From assembly GCA_905250885.1 (NCBI GenBank), contig CAJNOQ010001353.1, positions 1 to 32,753 on the forward strand: a DNA stretch of 32,753 nucleotides. Reading direction: 5' to 3'. Of this stretch, positions 27,518-32,753 are shown piece by piece. Numbering within the stretch: position 1 is the first letter of the stretch; every line of letters starts with the position of its first letter. Both the position numbers and the translations under genes were made by a program. A model generated the notes under the pieces. It was not told where the DNA came from. It saw nothing but the letters and a program-made list of their open reading frames with translations, and ran no database searches. Origin of the DNA: Didymodactylos carnosus (Eukaryota > Rotifera > Eurotatoria > Philodinida > Philodinidae).

Positions 27518-28487
27518 AACCTGCAGATCGGGCTCTTCGTGCCGTCTGGGATCAGCACTGCTACTGTAGTGACTAACAGATCTGCCTCAAATTCCTTCAG
27601 ATGAAGAGCGAATTCAAAAATATCTATATTTACAATATTTAACATTGAAAAAAAATTGATTTGATCGATAAAGTATACTGAAAAAATGAAAATAGCCTGA
27701 TTTTATCAGGTTTTTCCCAATTTTCACTATTTTTCGCAACTTTTTTTAAATTTCAAGGTCATATTCGGAGAGAGCATGAAAAACTACGTCGAACTGTATA
27801 TATAACTCATTGGATCAAAAACTCGTCATAAAAAAAATTGGCCTACATTGAGAACAATATACGCCGTTTTTCCTGTTTTTTTTCAGTTTTTAGCCAAATA
27901 AACTGGAATTATACGTCTGTTGAGCCCTCAATCTGTTTGAAATTGATGGAACAATCGTTTCTAGATATATATAAAGTATTATTGCTATTATAAACTGATT
28001 TTTAGGGTTGGAAGACAGTGATTTCTGAACAAAGGTAAAAAAACTACCTTTGTCAGAGGAGGCTGTACAACGATTGAAGTTGTACAGTCGACTCGATGTT
28101 ATCAGTACGGAATTACATTTTTTCAACTTTTAGGCTCTGTTTCTCCTCAAATACTGAACAAAAGATGACGAAATTTTATCAGAGATGTGCGGTAGAATGC
28201 TTGGTTTGTGGTAAAAATTTCGAATGCATCGGTTAAGTAGAACGATTTTTATGAGCAAAATAGGTGTCCTGACGGAATTACATTTTTAGCCTTTTTTTCC
28301 TAGTGCTCTACAAAATTTGAAAAATGCTCTAAAACGAAACATATTCAGAAAACAAGTCTAATATAAAAGTTGTAGAGCATGAAAAGAGCTTTCGAATCAT
28401 CTCTTTATTTTCACTCAAAAATGCTTAAATGAAAAGAAACAAGCGACATGGCTCTGTGACGGAATTACATGTCGTGACGGAATTAGA
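27518..28487. repeat. Intergenic DNA with twin hairpins and repeated ACGGAATTA units
   Basis: No coding frame is supported. Two adjacent perfect hairpins lie at 28029-28053 and 28063-28087. The word ACGGAATTA recurs at 28107, 28272, 28459 and 28477, three of the four followed by CAT and three preceded by TG, with unrelated sequence between. The rest is AT-rich. Confidence 0.5.
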
Positions 28488-29189
28488 GATGCCGTCACAT
28501 TGTTCATCGCTTTAATCGCTTTAAGCGCTTTCTATATCTGTGTTTCTGTAGTATGCATAGAGAGAAGAAAACATCAAAGTTTCATCTAGCTGAACTAGTG
28601 CGTGGATTATATAGAAGTGAGAATAAATCCCCTATAGTTAATTTAATTATTATTCTGGAAGTTGGCAGAATATAGGATGCAGAATTAAGACCACCATGAC
28701 CCGAAGAGAAAGCCGAAAAGTCATGCTAGTCAAGAACTCCATAACAAATTATTTCGCTCGTTAATTGGCAGAGAAAGTACATCGATGTCTCATATTCAGC
28801 TCCGTTATTGACAGCCCTGTATCTCATAAAGTAGACTGTACCCTTTTTTAAAAAATGGCTCGGCGTATAGTATACCTTGTGTACTTCAAACTGACATAGA
28901 AAACGAAAAGGTATATATTCTAGTTAGTTTTATTTTAATCTGTTAAGTTCACAGAATATAGAGTAATTTTATAGTGAGTGCAGCGAACATTTGGATCAAA
29001 AGCCAAAAAAATTTCAAACTTAGAAGCAACCGTATATCTCATATATCAACGTTATATCGTTCTTTTCTGTTCTTTCCTATTTTAGGAATGGTGCACTCTC
29101 TGTCGTTTCTTACTTTTCTTTTTTCTTTTCTGTGAATAAATCTATCAAATATAGAAAGCGCTTAAAGCGATGACCAATGTGACGGCATC
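28488..29189. mobile_element. Small TIR element (MITE-like), about 0.7 kb
   Basis: The left end 28488-28536 begins GATGCCGTCACATTG and continues ATCGCTTTAA..GCGCTTTCTATA. The right end 29150-29189 (TATAGAAAGCGCTTAAAGCG to CAATGTGACGGCATC) is its reverse complement apart from one mismatch and a 9-base duplication in the left copy. The interior is AT-rich with no ORF. No certain target duplication was found. Non-autonomous DNA transposon is the best reading. Confidence 0.6.
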
Positions 29190-29957
29190 CCTTACATCAT
29201 TTTTTGCTTTCTTTTGCGGTGGGTTTTATCGTTATATTTCTGCCGGTAAAAAAGACTTCTGTAAACTTGATCTGCACGGAGCCTTGTGCAATAGAGTGCC
29301 CTCTATCAAACTAAGCAAAAAAGAACGGTGGGAGAAATGTTTTTGATTTTCGTAGAATTACTCCAAAAAAAGTACCATTTCGAATTCGGCAAAAAATCGG
29401 TAAAAACCAGCAAAAACTTGTTTAGTGTACAAAATGCGTTTTTTAAGATTGTTTCGACAAAGTCAAGAGTACATTTTGCAGAGAATTTAAGTCTTTATCC
29501 ACTGATATACTTTCTGAAACTTTTTAAAAAACTAAGTAGGTCAGAAAATTGAAATAAAAAAACATCTAAATTTTAAATTTGCATTTTCGATTTAAAAATT
29601 TGAGTTTCGTTTGTTTTAAAGTTGATATTCGTAATCAGCGCAAAAAACTGCGTCTAATGATGTACTTTTAAGGCTGGTTTGAGAGAAAAAATATCGCTCA
29701 ACCCTGAGGGTGACAGTTACGCGTTTTAGCCGAGTAGTAATTGTTTTTTTGTTATGTTTTTTGTGTTCTGTTTTCCAGTTGTTACTATTATTATGAATGT
29801 CGCCAGGATTTTTCAAAAAATGAACAAAAGAATACAAGTTAGACTAATGAAGGCGATTAGATGAAATTCTGGAAGTCATGAAACAATAAGTAAAAACTCA
29901 AAATATGAAAACTTTTTAAGTTTGAGTGTTTTGGTTAGTAAATTAGTGCCTCTATTA
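29190..29957. other. Intergenic DNA downstream of the phosphatase gene
   Basis: It contains a 74-codon plus-strand frame (29328-29552) and a 73-codon minus-strand frame (29616-29837) that resemble no family. No clear AATAAA was seen on the minus strand just past the phosphatase stop codon. Confidence 0.5.
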
Positions 29958-31768
29958 TTAAGCTCGTGGTGGTATGATGAGATCGATTGGCACTTGTTTA
30001 GGATCGTCGAAGACCATCCATTTTGCTTTTGGTATATTTTCGAATGCTGCTGAAAATCGTTCTTCAGATGCTAACGACCCGCTAACTTGTCGAATAAATA
30101 TAGCACGAATTCTTTCTGGATACTCACGAGTAATCACACCATATACTTCGGGATCTTTTTCGCCCGAATCACCGACTAGAATGAATTGACGCAACGTATT
30201 CGATAAAAAGTAACGTAAATAGGTTAATTTATGATTGAATGTACTTTGAGAATGAACAAAATTGAAGATTGATTTAGATGCCCAATGAAAATGTCTGAAA
30301 TATATAAAAGAAAAAAAGCCATTAGGAGTTATACTTCTTAATTGATAAACGCCAGTGTATTTTATGCAGTATATCATATAGGATCCATTCGTTGCGACAC
30401 AGGTACTCACTGCTAATCCCTTTCTTTTGTGTGAAAGGAAACCATGATTCCGTATAAAGAGATTAAGTTATTGGGTTCAATTAGGAAATGCAGTTGTGCC
30501 ACTTACCTCATATGAAAAGATCCGTTTGGAAAATTGTTATTATTAATAAATTCTTGAGTTAATATATACAACTGATCCGGCATAGCACTCAAATAATGAA
30601 ATGAACAATTGTATCGAGTTTTCCATTGTTGATACAAGTCAGCCATACCTACATAAGACATAATACGCTTTTTCTACACATACAGTTAGCTTCAAAGTTA
30701 TCTAATAATATTCATTGTTGACTTTTATCCTTTACTCTGATAGCTGAAACACATCCAAAAAGTAATTTGAGCCGAGTTGATCAGGTGTTATGTGAGTGTG
30801 TGAATCTGTCAAATTCCTAAATTCAATTCGAAACATTTTGTCAAAAATAGCAAACAAAACTGTTCATGTCACTTATAAGATGTGTTTTAGATATCACGGT
30901 TAAGGATAAAAGTCAATATTAAGGTTGTGGGAAGATTTTAAAAGTTACTGAATTTACTACTAGTTGTTTAAAGAAAGAAAAAAATTATCAGTCGAAACCA
31001 ACAATGTTTTTAGAAGTTTCGTACCATGTACATACCTAGTACCGGTTTGAATGGATGAATGAATGTGTTTGCTATCAAACGTATTTTATCTAACACTTCA
31101 CTAATTTTGATTGTGTCATCAATATCAGAAATTATAGACAAACCATTTCGTTCAATTAGACGTATAACACCTTCTTGCGAGTCCCCATTATCACCAATTG
31201 CTGTATATGAAATGATATCATCTTTCTTAAGTTGATTGACATCATCATTCGAATAGGTTAAATCTAATCGAAATTGACCCTCGTTATCTGTCCTTGCTAT
31301 ATGTGAAGATTTTCCGATATTAATTTTAATAACTTCGTGTGATTCATCTTCAACTAAAAATGGTTTTATTCTATCACGTTGGATTGTATCATTCAAATAA
31401 AGAATTTGTTCAGCATTAGATACAAGATAAGCTATTGCTTCACCAATTGAACTTATTGATAAACCTAAAAATTTATTTCGTTTTGAACCTTCATATCTCC
31501 AACCATGACAAACTAAATTCCAATTATCACTATTTATTTGTGATTGAAAGCCAATATCAGGAAATAACAACATATCTTCTTTATCAAATCGTCTAAAATC
31601 AACACCAAATTTCTCTTCAGCAATTTCTTTGAATTTATCTTTAATTGAACTCAATAATCGACGTAACATTTTTTCACGACGATAATTTCTATTTAATTCA
31701 CTTCCAGCTGATAGTATTATGATAAAAAATATAATTTTAAATAAATAAAATTTAACAGTTGATGACAT
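29958..31768 (-). CDS. APP1-family (DUF2183) phosphatidate phosphatase with signal peptide
   Basis: Three exons on the minus strand, 31768-31036, 30648-30507 and 30294-29958, join in phase into 403 residues. Introns are 387 and 212 bp, both GT-AG. The APP1 family dephosphorylates phosphatidate to diacylglycerol. The haloacid-dehalogenase-type motif DIDDT is at residues 215-219, a GMADLYQQW / FHYLS segment follows, and GDSGEKDPEVYG begins at 333, all hallmarks of the family's catalytic domain. Residues 5-22 are strongly hydrophobic (FYLFKIIFFIII), so export to the ER or outside is likely. The start at 31768 is chosen because an upstream in-frame ATG (31819) would put 17 residues, several of them charged, in front of the signal peptide. 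Residues about 140-210 look like a beta-rich pre-catalytic domain. The family is common in fungi and bacteria and rare in animals as far as I recall. Confidence 0.88.
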
Positions 31769-32542
31769 TATTAGATTATTATGTATCTTTATCTTAAAAA
31801 GTTTCTGGACGATATGCAAGGATCGATTACGATACAGTTATTTAATATTGTCAAAAGTGAAATTAGACGAGTGTTACTTCTTCTGATCTGTAACTTATAT
31901 ATCCAAACGATTATGTGTACAACGCTCTATTTCATCCTGCACGATGTAATCAAATGGAAGAGAAAAGTATATAATTGCAGAAAAAATATGTATAGGTAGT
32001 GAATAATACTGACTATTGAATATGTAAAGAAACAGAGTAAATTAGTGGCAATATAATAAAAACTTCGTACGATTCCACCTTACTCAAAGGTGTAGTTGCT
32101 CTGTATTATCGTGATAAATTCATTTATTAAGCTTTTTTTTCTCCTACTCTCCAGTAAAAAAGAGAATATTAAAATATATACACTTTTTTTTTTATTCATA
32201 TGATCGACAAAAAATTTAAAAAACTATAAAATATTCGCTGCATTTTTTTTTTTTTGCTTTATTCTTGTCCAATTCAGTATAAATAAAAAAAAAAGTGCTG
32301 GTTGAATCGAACCGATATAAAAAGAAATATTTATTTTACATCTTTGCAAGATAAAGGTGAATTCTATCCTTTTTCTTTTTTTATAGAGTTAGCGTTATCT
32401 GCACAGGCGATGATTAATAACCACAGACAATTTAAAACGCCAAAATCGAGCTAAACTGAGTATTTTATACTGCGTGTCATGCTCAGTGCAATTTTTTTAA
32501 AGGGTGTACGACGTTTGTTATAATTCATTCATGATGTGAATC
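31769..32542. other. Intergenic DNA upstream of the phosphatase gene
   Basis: AT-rich, with T and A homopolymer runs near 32134, 32183, 32246 and 32286. It probably includes the minus-strand phosphatase promoter, but no element can be placed. A 72-codon plus-strand frame at 31781-31999 overlaps the phosphatase 5' end and is not convincing. Confidence 0.5.
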
Positions 32543-32728
32543 ATGGCTGAACCGCGTAACTCTCCTATAGAAGTGTGAGTGCGTCACTGTTTCTGCTCTT
32601 TTTGTTTGTATTATAGTATTAACAGAAAACAATCCAGAAAAAAAAGGAGGAGGGCCGATAAGCCGATCATCCCGACCAAACCAAATCATAATAAAACTTA
32701 CATATTTGGAATCAGCATCGAATTCTGA
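32543..32728 (+). CDS. Possible small two-exon gene, 47 residues, basic
   Basis: ATG at 32543 opens MAEPRNSPIE, then a canonical donor GTGAGT at 32575 and an acceptor TTGTATTATAG ending at 32616 remove a 42-base intron. The joined frame continues NRKQSRKKRRRADKP and ends with TGA at 32726-32728. Unspliced, the frame would stop after 11 codons. The composition and the KKRRR cluster (a possible nuclear signal) look coding-like, but the protein is tiny and no family is recognised. It may equally be the 5' part of a longer gene that splices on beyond the window, or chance. Confidence 0.3.
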
Positions 32729-32753
32729 GTATTTCTGCTGATTTACTTTTTCG

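Overview
The window is animal nuclear DNA. It is AT-rich, split into many short GT-AG introns, has AATAAA signals and no bacterial operon structure. A bdelloid rotifer (Rotaria/Adineta type) is the best guess. The reasons are the run of 52-79 bp introns, the style of the first gene (an arginine/glutamate-rich helical head followed by a repeat-like body, which I recall from bdelloid expanded families), and an APP1-type phosphatase that is rare in animals. The species assignment is inference and was not tested.

Layout: 1-1285 holds the 3' part of an unrecognised gene (+). 1286-8200 is gene-poor and contains a GC-rich island full of CGCGA words (about 5931-6530) and a roughly 1 kb TIR-like repeat element with a tRNA-like sequence at its centre (about 7051-8011). 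8230-25514 (+) is one complete striated-muscle-type myosin heavy chain gene. I could join all 28 coding exons in phase into a 1,960-residue protein with P-loop, switch I, switch II, relay, loop 2, SH1/SH2 cysteines, IQ motif, coiled-coil rod and a short basic tailpiece. 25515-29957 is intergenic: the myosin 3' end, a frameshifted transposon-like ORF on the minus strand (26427-26742), twin hairpins and a small TIR element (28488-29189). 29958-31768 (-) is a three-exon gene for a 403-residue secreted or ER-directed APP1-family (DUF2183) phosphatidate phosphatase. 31769-32753 is mostly empty, with a possible small two-exon gene starting at 32543.

The three genes show no functional link. The most striking architecture is in the myosin gene: 22 introns are 52-79 bp and five are 1.3-2.5 kb, with nothing in between. 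At least three of the long ones carry inverted repeats or patches enriched in one short word and its complement. Similar patches occur between genes, so there may be a common process or element type behind them. I saw no CRISPR, prophage, operon or toxin system, and no clearly new multi-gene system.
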